A stretch of 64,000 nucleotides of DNA from JAVXNW01 sp036645575 (lineage in GTDB: Bacteria; Bacillota; Clostridia; Christensenellales; Aristaeellaceae), in NCBI GenBank assembly GCA_036645575.1, contig JAVXNW010000002.1, positions 26,659-90,658 on the forward strand, read 5' to 3'. A program made the translations under genes and the position numbers. Shown here one piece after another: positions 30,904-39,215 of the stretch (its first letter is position 1; each line of letters opens with the position of its first letter). The notes beneath the pieces are model-generated. The model ran no database searches and was not told the DNA's origin. It saw only the letters and a program-made list of their open reading frames with translations.

Positions 30904-31822
30904 TGGCCTTGGACTCCTTCCCATATCCGTACACGCGGTGACGGATGTATTTGTCGATCAGCGGCGTCACGATGTTCATCAGCAGTATCGCGTACGTCAC
31001 GCCCTCGGGGTAGTTGCCAAAGGTGCGGATGATCGCGACGATCAGGCCGCAGCCAAAGGCGTAGATGATCTGGCCCTTGATCGTCATGGGGCTTGTCGTG
31101 TAATCGGTCGCCATGAACACCGCGCCAAACATGAGTCCGCCCGACAGGATCGCGCTGACCGGTTCTCCGCCAAACGCCCAAGTCGCGAGGAACGTGGTGC
31201 CCACCATGATGACCGGGATATGCCACTTGATGGTGCGGGTGATCAGCAGGTAGGCAAAGCCGACCAATATCATCAGCTTGCTGACTTCGCCGATCGAGCC
31301 GGGGATCATGCCCATGAACAGGTCGTAGTTGCTGAACGCCGCGCCGGCCAGCGGCGTCGCGGTCGCGACCGCGTCGGCATTCGACCACATGGTGGGGCCG
31401 ACAAAGCGGGTCATGTACACCGGCCATGACGCCAGCAACACGGCGCGCGCGGTCAGTGCGGGGTTCATGAAGTTAGAGCCAATGCCGCCAAACAACTCCT
31501 TGACGATGATGATGGCAAAGGCCGCGCCCACGACCACCATCCACCAAGGCGTCTTGCTGGGCAGGTTGAGCGCGAAGATCATGCCGGTCACCAGTGCCGA
31601 CAGGTCGCCCACCCGCACTTTGCGCTTGGAGATCACCTGGAACAGGTATTCCGCGATCACCGACGTGCCCATCGAAACGGACAAAATCAGCACCGCGTCC
31701 CAGCCGAAATTGTAGATGCCCACGATCGCGCACGGAAGCAGCGCAATCAGCACGTTGAGCATCAGCGTGGTCGTCGTCTCCCCGCAACGGATGTGGGGGG
31801 CTGTAGAAAGCCGCAGATTCAT
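30896..31822 (-). CDS. rnfD: Rnf complex subunit RnfD
   Basis: A 308-residue membrane subunit with about ten helices and covalently bound FMN. The likely flavinylation site is Thr 156 in DAVATATPLAG; members of the family show an S/T-x-A-T-P-L-A pattern here, and ApbE attaches FMN to the Thr. KELFGGIGSNFMNPALTARA and GAVFMATDYTTSPMTIKGQI are typical. Its ATG follows the rnfC stop directly. Together with RnfG-like FMN domains it forms the flavin part of the transmembrane electron route. Confidence 0.95.
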   Translation of the reverse strand: MNLRLSTAPHIRCGETTTTLMLNVLIALLPCAIVGIYNFGWDAVLILSVSMGTSVIAEYLFQVISKRKVRVGDLSALVTGMIFALNLPSKTPWWMVVVGAAFAIIIVKELFGGIGSNFMNPALTARAVLLASWPVYMTRFVGPTMWSNADAVATATPLAGAAFSNYDLFMGMIPGSIGEVSKLMILVGFAYLLITRTIKWHIPVIMVGTTFLATWAFGGEPVSAILSGGLMFGAVFMATDYTTSPMTIKGQIIYAFGCGLIVAIIRTFGNYPEGVTYAILLMNIVTPLIDKYIRHRVYGYGKESKANA

Positions 31823-33169
31823 CTATGCCTTCCCCCTTTTCGCCTTTGCCGCAGCGGCAATCTTGTCCTTTGCATTCTTAAACGAAGCGGTCAGCCAGCG
31901 CCTAGACGGGCAGGCGAACGAGCAGCCACCGCACATGATGCAGTCCATCACGTTGAGCTTCTCGGCCTCCTCCAGCTTGTCCGCGTCGCAGTAGTGCTTG
32001 ATCTGGTAGGGATTGAGCCCCATCGGGCAGGCCTCGACGCAGCGCCCGCAGCGAATGCAGGGGCCCTCTTCGACGCTGCGCGCCTCGACCTTGTTGTAGA
32101 TCACAATGCCGTTGGTCGCCTTGGTCATCGGAACGCCATGGTTGGGCACGCAGATGCCGGTCATGCCGCCGCCGCAGATGATCTTGCCGGGATACTCGGA
32201 ATAGCCGCCGCACTCGCTGATGGCGTCTTCCAAGATGGTGCCGATGCGCAGGCGCAAATTGCCCGGCTCGTTGACCTTTCCGGTGACCGTGGTGATGCGC
32301 TCGACGAGCGGCTTGCCCTCGATGACCGCGTCCGCGATCGCATGGGCGGTGCCCACGTTGAGCACGATCGCATGGGCGTCAAGCGGCAGCTTCTTGGTGG
32401 GCACTTCGCGCCCGGTGACCGCCTGAATGAGCTGTTTTTCACCGCCCTGCGGGTATTTGGTCTTAAGCTCCATCACCTCGACGCCATCCCGGCCCTGCGC
32501 GGCCTTGCGCATGCACTCGATGGCCTCGGGCTTGTTTTCCTCGATCGCGATCACGCCGCGCTTTACGCCAAGCGCGCGCATCGCCGCGCGCAATCCGTCC
32601 ACGATGCGCCCCGAGTCCTCCCGCATCAGCCGATCGTCGGCCGTCAGGTAGGTCTCGCACTCCGCGCCGTTCAGGATGATCGTATCGCAGTACTTGCCCT
32701 CGCCGACCGAGAGCTTCACATGGGTGGGGAACGCCGCGCCACCCATGCCGCAGATGCCCGCGCGCTTGATCGCAGGCACGATCTGGGCGGGATCAACCGT
32801 CTCGACGTCGCCCAGCGGCTCAAGCTCCACCCAGTCGTCCTGAAAGTCGTTCTTGATCGTCACGCCCATCTGCGGCGCTTCGCCAAGGTACGGCACCAAC
32901 TCAACCGCCGCCACCTCGCCCGACACGCTCGCGTGAACCGCCACGCCCAGGAAGCCCACCGGCTCCCCGATCAGCTGGCCGATCTTTACCTTATCGCCCT
33001 TTTTGACGCAGGGCGCAGACGGCGCGCCCAGGTGCATCCCCATCAGAATGGTCACCCGGTCCGCCGCAAATGCGCGCACCGGCACATCCCTTGTCGGGCC
33101 TTTGCCCTCGTGAGAGCGCCCCAGCGGATGTACGCCACCGTGAAAAGTCTTTTTTGGCAATGCCAACAC
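31823..33169 (-). CDS. rnfC: Rnf complex subunit RnfC
   Basis: A 448-residue peripheral subunit that exchanges electrons with NADH. The N-terminal barrel-like part begins FHGGVHPLGRSHEGKGPTRD. The Rossmann-like NADH/FMN region shows GICGMGGAAFPTHVKLSVG and LNGAECETYLTADDRLMRED. Two 4Fe-4S motifs follow: CIRCGRCVEACP and CIMCGGCSFACP. The frame starts with GTG at 33169, but a TTG three codons later (33160) has the better-placed GGGGGG site, so the exact start is uncertain. It lies 9 bp after the DUF1622 gene. Confidence 0.95.
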   Translation of the reverse strand: MLALPKKTFHGGVHPLGRSHEGKGPTRDVPVRAFAADRVTILMGMHLGAPSAPCVKKGDKVKIGQLIGEPVGFLGVAVHASVSGEVAAVELVPYLGEAPQMGVTIKNDFQDDWVELEPLGDVETVDPAQIVPAIKRAGICGMGGAAFPTHVKLSVGEGKYCDTIILNGAECETYLTADDRLMREDSGRIVDGLRAAMRALGVKRGVIAIEENKPEAIECMRKAAQGRDGVEVMELKTKYPQGGEKQLIQAVTGREVPTKKLPLDAHAIVLNVGTAHAIADAVIEGKPLVERITTVTGKVNEPGNLRLRIGTILEDAISECGGYSEYPGKIICGGGMTGICVPNHGVPMTKATNGIVIYNKVEARSVEEGPCIRCGRCVEACPMGLNPYQIKHYCDADKLEEAEKLNVMDCIMCGGCSFACPSRRWLTASFKNAKDKIAAAAKAKRGKA

Positions 33170-33178
33170 CCCCCATTG

Positions 33179-33580
33179 TTACTTCGCCTTAGCAGAAACC
33201 TTGTCGCCTTCGACCGGCCCCACGACATGATGGAGCAGATCCATGCGCTTTACTTCCTCGCTGATCTCCCAGTGGATCAGGAACGTCATGACGCACCTGA
33301 GCGCGATGATCGCGCCCACGATGGCGATCTCCGACAGATCGCGCACAAGCGTCGTGCGCAGCACCTCGCCGCCCAACTTAAACTCCAGCGCCATCGCAAT
33401 GCCCATCGCCAGCTTGAGGCGCACCTCGTCCCTGTGCTGAATCATCATCAGCACGCACTGGAAACCCGTGACGATGATGATGACCACGCCCACAAATTCC
33501 ATCAGTAACACGCCGTATTCCACAATGACTTGAAACAGGCCCTCTAACCACGCGTACACCAGGACGACACATCCCTTCAT
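33179..33580 (-). CDS. DUF1622 membrane protein within the Rnf operon
   Basis: About 133 residues with three membrane helices. Family-typical sequence is GVLLMEFVGVVIIIVTGFQC, RLKLAMGIAMALEFKLGGEV and LRTTLVRDLSEIAIVGAIIA, ending near MTFLIHWEISEE. DUF1622 proteins have no known function. The ATG at 33580 is the first reasonable start; its ribosome binding site is weak, and a GTG seven codons later is also possible. Its place between an RnfG-like flavoprotein gene and rnfC, inside a tight operon, suggests a structural or electron-transfer role in the complex. That is inference. Confidence 0.82.
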   Translation of the reverse strand: MKGCVVLVYAWLEGLFQVIVEYGVLLMEFVGVVIIIVTGFQCVLMMIQHRDEVRLKLAMGIAMALEFKLGGEVLRTTLVRDLSEIAIVGAIIALRCVMTFLIHWEISEEVKRMDLLHHVVGPVEGDKVSAKAK

Positions 33581-33599
33581 TTGTTGTGCCAGCGACCTT

Positions 33600-35234
33600 C
33601 TATTCGAAGGATGCGTTGATCGCCTCGAGCACCGCGTTTGAGGTGATCGTCGCGCCAGAAATCGCATCTACCCCTTCGCCATAGACGAACGGGCCTTTTT
33701 TGCCCACAAATTGATCGGTAAACGCGCTCTCCTGCGCCTTTGCGCCAAGCCCTGCGGTCTCCGCAAACTTCGCGCCGCCCACGCGCACCGCGCGCACGGT
33801 CTTGTCGGGGTCAATGTCTACCTCGACCTCGATCTCGCCGCCAAAGCCCTGCGCCTTTGTGACCACCGTCGAATACGCAAGCGTATCCTTCTCGGCCTGC
33901 TCGCTCTTCTCGTCGCACGCCGCCGACGTGGCCGACTTGGCCGCCGTCGCGGGCGACATCGTGACGGCCGGTACCGTCGCGGGTTCCGCTACCGCCGGTG
34001 CCGCCGCTGCCGCCGAGGCGGGCGCTGCGAACAGGCTGTTGACCGCCTCGAGCACCGCGCCGGAGGTGACCGTCGCGCCCGCGATCGCGTCTACGCCCTC
34101 GCCGTAGGTGAGGGGGCCTTTTTTGCCGATAAACTGATCGGTGAACGCGCGCTCCTGCGCCTTCGCGCCGATGCCCGGCGTCTCCGCAAACTTCGCGCCG
34201 CCGACCGTCAGGCTGGCAATCGCGCCCTCTGCGTCAAACCCGACCGTCACTTCGACGTCGCCGCCAAAGCCCTTCGCCGTCGCGGTCTTTGTCTCGACCG
34301 CTTCGACTGTCTTGACCGGTTCGGGTTCCGGTGTGGGCGCCGCCTTGACCGGTTCGGCCTTCACATCTTGGAAGCCCGCCTCGGTGATCGCGGCGTTGAC
34401 CGCCTCCATGACCGCGGTCGAGGTAACCGTCGCGCCTGCCAGCGCGTCGATGCCGTCTCCGTAGGCAAGGATGCCGCCCCAGCCGACAAACTGATCGCGG
34501 AAGCTCTTTTCCTTGGCGCGCTCGCCCAGGCCGGCCGTCTCGGCGAAGTTCTCGCCGCCCACGGTGACCGCCATGATCACGCCCGCGTCGTCAAATCCGA
34601 CGCTGACTTCCATCTCGCCGCCGTAGCCCTGCACCTTCTTGGTCACCACTTGCGCAGCGCCATCAAAGGGGTTGGCCTCGGGTACGAGCAATCCGGCCTG
34701 ATAGTACAGGTAAGAGGTCGCCCGGTTGACGGCCGATACGACCGCGCCGGAAGAAATCGACGCGCCCGTCACGCTGTCGATGTTCTGCTTGAGCGCAAGC
34801 GGGGGAACCTTGCCCGCAAACTGCGAGGTGAACTTGGCTTCCTTGGTCTTGGCGCCCAGTCCTGCGGTTTCGGTAAACTTCGCGCCACCGACCGATACCC
34901 CGGTGATCGTCCCGGCCTTGTCCATGCCGACGATCACTTCGATGGGTCCGCCATACCCCTTGACGGTGGTCTGGCAGGTATAGCCGGTCGCCTCGCCGGC
35001 CTTGTCGCCCTCATAGCAGTTGTCAATAGGCAAAAGCTTGAGCCATTCCTCGTTCAATGCCACCGGCTTAAAGTCGTCCGCCGTCGGCAGCACCGTCGCA
35101 CGCGCGGCATTCGCGGCTTCTACGCCCTGTGCCTCGATGCGATCCGCCGTCAGCGCGCTGGTAAGCGCTAGCAGCAGTCCGGCGACCAGCGCAATGATGC
35201 CCAGCGCCGCCCAACCCGGAAGTTGTCTCTTCAT
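33600..35234 (-). CDS. RnfG-like protein with four FMN-binding domains
   Basis: 544 residues. Residues 1-180 resemble RnfG: one membrane helix (LGIIALVAGLLLALTSALTA), then a first FMN_bind domain. Three more FMN_bind domains follow, each opening KGYGG- or QGFGG-like (about 200-280, 320-400, 460-542) and joined by Pro/Ala/Lys linkers. The flavinylation motif Dxx[ST]GA[ST] is read as D153-SVTGAS, D263-ALAGAT, D382-AIAGAT and D523-AISGAT. Domain four is canonical; two and three have Ala before Gly; domain one ends in Ser. The usual RnfG has one such domain and lies between rnfD and rnfE; this one lies upstream of rnfC, 50 bp after apbE. It probably replaces RnfG and extends an FMN chain outward. 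GGAGGGGGAG provides the ribosome binding site. Confidence 0.9.
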   Translation of the reverse strand: MKRQLPGWAALGIIALVAGLLLALTSALTADRIEAQGVEAANAARATVLPTADDFKPVALNEEWLKLLPIDNCYEGDKAGEATGYTCQTTVKGYGGPIEVIVGMDKAGTITGVSVGGAKFTETAGLGAKTKEAKFTSQFAGKVPPLALKQNIDSVTGASISSGAVVSAVNRATSYLYYQAGLLVPEANPFDGAAQVVTKKVQGYGGEMEVSVGFDDAGVIMAVTVGGENFAETAGLGERAKEKSFRDQFVGWGGILAYGDGIDALAGATVTSTAVMEAVNAAITEAGFQDVKAEPVKAAPTPEPEPVKTVEAVETKTATAKGFGGDVEVTVGFDAEGAIASLTVGGAKFAETPGIGAKAQERAFTDQFIGKKGPLTYGEGVDAIAGATVTSGAVLEAVNSLFAAPASAAAAAPAVAEPATVPAVTMSPATAAKSATSAACDEKSEQAEKDTLAYSTVVTKAQGFGGEIEVEVDIDPDKTVRAVRVGGAKFAETAGLGAKAQESAFTDQFVGKKGPFVYGEGVDAISGATITSNAVLEAINASFE

Positions 35235-35284
35235 GCTTTCTCTCCCCCTCCATCATGGTACCGTAAAAATAGATCCCCCCATGG

Positions 35285-36265
35285 TTACTTTGCGACCAGT
35301 GCCCACGCCCCTTGCGTCGCGGTGACTTCACCCGTGCGCGTAATGAACATCGCCTCCACGCCGGGCAGACTTTCGACCAGCGCCATGCCAGCCGAAGCTC
35401 CTAATACAAACGTCGCCGTTGACAGTGCGTCAGCCAGCGCCGATTGGTCGGTAAAGATGGTCGTCGAGGCCAGCTCGTTTTGCGCGGGCCAGCCGGTCTT
35501 GGGGTCCAGCAGGTGGTGGTAGCGCACGCCGTCCAGTTCAAACCCGCGCTCGTAGATGCCGCTGGTCACGACCGTCATGTCACTTGCGTGCACCGCCATC
35601 AGAAACTGCCCGGTCGGCTGCTTGGGATCCTGAATGCCCACCGACCAGCTCGATCCGTCGGGCTTTTTACCCAGCGCGATCACGTTTCCGCCAAAGTTCA
35701 AAATCGCGTCCTTGAGGCCCTTGGCCACGACAAACTCCGCAATGCGGTCGGCGATATAGCCCTTGGCCACGCCGCCCAAGTCAATCTGGGTCTCTGCGGG
35801 CAGCGTCACGGTATTTCCCTCTATCTTGACCTTCCGGTAATCGATCCGCTTGACCGCCTCGGAAATCGCTTTTTCATCCGGAAGCACATCGTTGGCCCCG
35901 GTAAAGTCCCACAGCGCGACCGCCGGCGCGACCGTCACGTCAAAGGCGCCGTCCGACAATTCGGAGACATCAAGCGCGGTCTTTAGGATGTTGATCGTGT
36001 GATCCGACACTTGCGTGGGCTTCCCGCCCGCGTGGTTGATGTTCCACACGTCCGACCCCTCGACCGTCTTGCTGAGCAGCTTTTCATACCCGGCGCATTC
36101 GCCAAGCGCCTCGTTCAAAAGCACGTCGTCCTCCACATAGGCCGCGAGCGTGACCACCGTGTCAAAGTAAAAGCCGACCACCGATCGGCGCGTGGGCGCT
36201 TCCTGCGCGCTTGAGCAGCTTGTCAGCAGCATCGCCGCCACCAAAATGCTCAAAAAACGTTTCAT
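35285..36265 (-). CDS. apbE: ApbE flavin transferase lipoprotein
   Basis: 326 residues. The enzyme moves FMN from FAD onto Ser/Thr of extracytosolic proteins such as RnfG, RnfD and FMN_bind proteins. The signal ends LLTSCSS (lipobox Cys 17), so it is anchored outside. Family motifs are GFYFDTVVTLAAY, LSDGAFDVTVAPAVALWDF, IDLGGVAKGYIADR, LNFGGNVIALGKKP, and HHLLDPKTGWPAQN with the catalytic region near residue 250, then DALSTATFVLG. I take the ATG at 36265; a TTG directly upstream is also possible with GGGAG about nine bases away. It heads the Rnf operon and acts on its products. Confidence 0.95.
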   Translation of the reverse strand: MKRFLSILVAAMLLTSCSSAQEAPTRRSVVGFYFDTVVTLAAYVEDDVLLNEALGECAGYEKLLSKTVEGSDVWNINHAGGKPTQVSDHTINILKTALDVSELSDGAFDVTVAPAVALWDFTGANDVLPDEKAISEAVKRIDYRKVKIEGNTVTLPAETQIDLGGVAKGYIADRIAEFVVAKGLKDAILNFGGNVIALGKKPDGSSWSVGIQDPKQPTGQFLMAVHASDMTVVTSGIYERGFELDGVRYHHLLDPKTGWPAQNELASTTIFTDQSALADALSTATFVLGASAGMALVESLPGVEAMFITRTGEVTATQGAWALVAK

Positions 36266-36326
36266 CAAAAGCGATCTCTCCCATCGAAATCACGGGGCAA
36301 TTGTCCCGCAAATGCATACGTATTTA

Positions 36327-36376
36327 AGTATATCATCAATACCCGGCCAACGCAAGTGCGCTGACCGGGTATTGAT
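36327..36376 (-). promoter_or_regulatory. Promoter and operator-like dyad of the apbE-rnf operon
   Basis: Minus strand TTGCGT (36350-36355), a 17-bp spacer and TATACT (36327-36332). A 12-bp inverted repeat, ATCAATACCCGG (36335-36346) and CCGGGTATTGAT (36365-36376), has one arm inside the spacer and the other upstream of the -35 box. There is no T run, so a terminator for the upstream gene is unlikely. The arm resembles ATCGATACCCG at the merR site (10 of 11 bases). Confidence 0.6.
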
Positions 36377-36481
36377 GCAGAAAATAATGTTAGCTTTCCT
36401 ACCTGTTTTTGCAAAGTAAAATTGTGAAAAATTCTACTTTGTGAACATCCGCCGTCAAGCTACTTGAGGCTTTTTCGCCCA

Positions 36482-38242
36482 TTACTTCGCGGCATTCGCG
36501 CCCGCGATGCGGCCGAATACCAGGATGTCCGCCAGCGCGTTTCCGCCCAGGCGATTGGTGCCATGGATGCCGCCAGTCACTTCGCCTGCGGCAAAGAGGC
36601 CCGCAATGGGGTTGCCGCTGGCGTCGAGCACCTGGGTCTCGGGGTTGATCTTGACGCCGCCCATCGTGTGGTGCACGGTGGGAACGCGGGCTGCCGCGTA
36701 GAACGGCCCCTTGTCGATCGGCTCGGAGTACAGGGTGCGGCCGAACGCGTCGGCTTCGCCGCTTGTGACGTGGGCGTTAAAGTCGTCGAGCGCCGCCTGC
36801 AAATTCGCTGCGGGCACGCCGATCTTGCCGGCCAGTTCTTCGACGGTCTCGCCCTTAAAGGCGCGGCCCTGCTCGATCAGCTCGTTGACCGACTCGTTGA
36901 AGTTGTTCTTCTCGTCGCCCGTGGGATAGCAGTGGCTGTCCAGCACGATCCACATGTTGTTTTCCGGCTGCTCAAAGAGCGCCTTGGTCATGTCGTCGCG
37001 ACGGCCGCCCTCGTTGACGAAGCGATCGCCGTTGTTGTTGACGAAGATGCGCCGTTCGACGTCCAGCTCGATGTCGCCCGACAGGCTGCCCGTCTTGGGG
37101 TCGCCCAGCGGAAGCAGCTGAATGTAGCCCATCTGGGTGAGTTCCGCGCCAACCTGCTGCGCCATCGCGATGCCGTCGCCGGTCGCGCCCGCCGCGTTGG
37201 TGCTCGGGATCGAGGCGTCAAGGCCGCCCCAGATTTCGTCGTACTGCATGCGCATTTCGACGTTCTTGCCGAAGCCGCCGCTGGCCAGGATGACTGCCTT
37301 ATTGGCGTTGAGCGTGATGACGTTGCCGGTCTTGCCGGTCGCCATGACGCCGATCACCTTGCCGTTTGCGTCCTGAATCAGCGAATCCGCCTTGGTGTTG
37401 AGCATCAGCTCGACGCCCTCGTGCGTGTCGATGTAGCGCTGATAGGTGTCAAAAAAGCCCGTGCCAACCGGCATGACCGGCTTGTGCGCGCGCGGCCACA
37501 TGCCGCCCGTCACGGTGAACACGCCGTCTTTGAACTCCATGCCCATGCCCTTGAGCCACTCAAGGCCGTCGTAGGCGTTTTCAACCAGCGTGCGCACGAG
37601 CGCCGGGTCGCCCTTGTTGTCTCCGCCCTTCAGGGTCTGCTCGTAGTGCTTCTCCATCGAGTCCTCATTGGCAATCGCCTCTTCGGAGCCGTCGCGCACC
37701 GCGTTGAACGCGCCGCCCGACAGGATGGTGTTGCCGCCCACGGAATCCTGCTTTTCAAGCACGATGACGGTCGCGCCATTCTGGTTGGCCTGAACCGCCG
37801 CCGCAAGGCCCGCGCCGCCCGCGCCAATCACGATCACGTCGGCCGAAAGCGTCTGGTCTTCCGCCTTGGCAACCGGCGCCATGGCAACTGCCTTCAGCGC
37901 TTCGATGTCCGCGCCCGCCGCCGTCAGCGCCTCGGTCGCCGCCGCCAGGATGGCGTTTGAGGTGTTGGTCGCGCCGGAAATCACATCGACGCCCAGGCTC
38001 TGGCCGCCTACGATGGCCGCCGGAATGTCGGCAATCGCCTTGTCGCAGATGCCGGGGGTCTCGTTGTGGCTCTTCACGGTGACTGCGGTGATCGCGTCAC
38101 CGGTTACCGAAACCTCAACCTCGACCGGGCCGTTGTTGCCCTGGCCGACGCCGGTGTAGGTGCCCTCGGTGTAAGCCAGCGCCGGAACCGCAAACGCGAG
38201 AACCAGCACCAGTGCCAGCAGAAGGGAAATGTGCTTCTTCAT
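36482..38242 (-). CDS. Exported FMN/FAD flavoprotein reductase (fumarate/urocanate reductase-like)
   Basis: 586 residues, exported by a Sec signal (MKKHISLLLALVLVLAFAVP, cleavage after ALA). An FMN_bind domain (about 28-105) carries the flavinylation motif D86-VISGAT. The FAD-binding domain begins ADVIVIGAGGAGLAAAVQAN near 135 and has GNTILSGGAFNAV. Flavocytochrome-like active-site elements follow: FVNEGGRRDDMTKAL, VHHTMGGVKIN, and GIHGTNRLGGNALADILVFG near the end. This layout is that of extracytosolic reductases such as urocanate reductase, which use an organic acceptor outside the cell. The substrate cannot be named. The chosen ATG has AAGGAGG upstream. ApbE and a multi-FMN protein are encoded next to it, and a MerR regulator precedes it. 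Confidence 0.9.
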   Translation of the reverse strand: MKKHISLLLALVLVLAFAVPALAYTEGTYTGVGQGNNGPVEVEVSVTGDAITAVTVKSHNETPGICDKAIADIPAAIVGGQSLGVDVISGATNTSNAILAAATEALTAAGADIEALKAVAMAPVAKAEDQTLSADVIVIGAGGAGLAAAVQANQNGATVIVLEKQDSVGGNTILSGGAFNAVRDGSEEAIANEDSMEKHYEQTLKGGDNKGDPALVRTLVENAYDGLEWLKGMGMEFKDGVFTVTGGMWPRAHKPVMPVGTGFFDTYQRYIDTHEGVELMLNTKADSLIQDANGKVIGVMATGKTGNVITLNANKAVILASGGFGKNVEMRMQYDEIWGGLDASIPSTNAAGATGDGIAMAQQVGAELTQMGYIQLLPLGDPKTGSLSGDIELDVERRIFVNNNGDRFVNEGGRRDDMTKALFEQPENNMWIVLDSHCYPTGDEKNNFNESVNELIEQGRAFKGETVEELAGKIGVPAANLQAALDDFNAHVTSGEADAFGRTLYSEPIDKGPFYAAARVPTVHHTMGGVKINPETQVLDASGNPIAGLFAAGEVTGGIHGTNRLGGNALADILVFGRIAGANAAK

Positions 38243-38287
38243 GAGTTGAATCCTCCTTGCAAAAATACCCTCATGGGACTTGAGACT

Positions 38288-38318
38288 ATTATGCACCCTA
38301 TACCCGCTATCGTTACAA
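38288..38318 (-). promoter_or_regulatory. MerR-type promoter of the reductase gene
   Basis: Minus strand TTGTAA (38313-38318), a 19-bp spacer, CATAAT (38288-38293). The long spacer is typical of promoters activated by MerR-family proteins. It contains ATAGCGGGTAT (38300-38310), the same 11-mer as in the dyad before merR. Confidence 0.65.
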
Positions 38319-38381
38319 TACCCACGGCCGCTTTATTTACTTTTTGTTGTGTTATCTTTTTGTCAAATCGTGCTACATGCC

Positions 38382-39203
38382 CTACTCGATGGGCATCCAC
38401 AGTTCGACATTGGCGCGAAAAAGGCCGTTGGGGTTGGTCTCCACCAAGAGAATCCGCCCCCACGCCGCGCCCGCCGAGCGAAAGCCGCGCAAGCGCGCGT
38501 AGTTTGCGGCGTCTCGAAAGACGATCTGTGGTTCGTAGATAAAATCGTGCACCTCGGTGACCACCGTGTGCAGGCAGCTGACCGCGGGCAGCGCGATCGC
38601 CGGAATCGCCTCAAACTCGCTTAGGCGCGCCGCCGCGTTGTGCCGCGCCTCGATGGCGTACCCCAGCCGGGCGGGCACGCCAAGCGCCGCTTCCTCAAAG
38701 CACGTGATCGGCCAGTAGATCGCGAGGCGAACGGCGGGCATGGCCTCCACCCACTCGTGCAGGACGTCCTGCTTGGCTCGGTCAAGCGCCATCCAACCGT
38801 ATTGCTCGTCGCCCGCAAACAGCGTCTCGGGCGCGCGTTCAAACGCGTAGCGGTCAAGCAACTCGTCGATGCGCTCCACCCCATCCAGGTGCTCCTCGAT
38901 CTGCTGGGCCAGTTCCGCGTAGTAGGCGCTCTTTTTAAGCGCCTCGTCCTGCCGGTCGCGCATCCGCTCCACGATCGTATCGCGCGCGCCGCCGCCGGTA
39001 AACTGATCCATGACCACCTTGATCGACGTGCCCATCGTGTGATACTTCTTATAGGAAAGCAGCCGCCACAGGTCGCCATCGTCGTAGTACCGATGCCCGC
39101 TCCCCGCGCGGCTGACGTTCATCAGCCCTTCGCGCTCGTAATAGTGCAGCGCGCCGGGCGTAAGTCCCAGCACGCGCGCCACGTCGCCCACCCCGTGTTT
39201 CAT
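38382..39203 (-). CDS. MerR-family transcriptional regulator with large effector domain
   Basis: 273 residues. The N-terminal winged helix reads DVARVLGLTPGALHYYEREG, then SGHRYYDDGDLWRLLSYKKY, the normal MerR DNA-binding pattern. A dimerisation helix (about 75-120) follows. The C-terminal half (about 125-270) resembles a GyrI-like or otherwise small-molecule-binding domain (YGWMALDRAKQDVLHEWVEA, VPARLGYAIEARHN, LLVETNPNGLFRANVELWMP). I choose the ATG at 39203 with GGAGGAAG upstream. It lies upstream of the reductase, whose promoter has a 19-bp spacer. It is therefore the probable activator of that gene, responding to the reductase substrate or a related compound (inference). Confidence 0.88.
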   Translation of the reverse strand: MKHGVGDVARVLGLTPGALHYYEREGLMNVSRAGSGHRYYDDGDLWRLLSYKKYHTMGTSIKVVMDQFTGGGARDTIVERMRDRQDEALKKSAYYAELAQQIEEHLDGVERIDELLDRYAFERAPETLFAGDEQYGWMALDRAKQDVLHEWVEAMPAVRLAIYWPITCFEEAALGVPARLGYAIEARHNAAARLSEFEAIPAIALPAVSCLHTVVTEVHDFIYEPQIVFRDAANYARLRGFRSAGAAWGRILLVETNPNGLFRANVELWMPIE

Positions 39204-39215
39204 GTCGCTTCCTCC

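Noticed and set aside
31793..33508. 571-codon plus-strand frame opposite rnfC
   Set aside because: Shadow of rnfC and the DUF1622 gene; no start signal.
33711..35171. 486-codon plus-strand frame opposite the multi-FMN gene
   Set aside because: Its repeats merely mirror those of the four FMN_bind domains on the minus strand.
36335..36376. Inverted repeat considered as terminator of the reductase gene
   Set aside because: It lies over 100 bases past that gene's stop, has no T run, and overlaps the apbE promoter elements, so an operator is likelier.
36464..37960. 498-codon plus-strand frame opposite the reductase gene
   Set aside because: Antisense shadow; the minus strand has signal peptide, FMN and FAD motifs.
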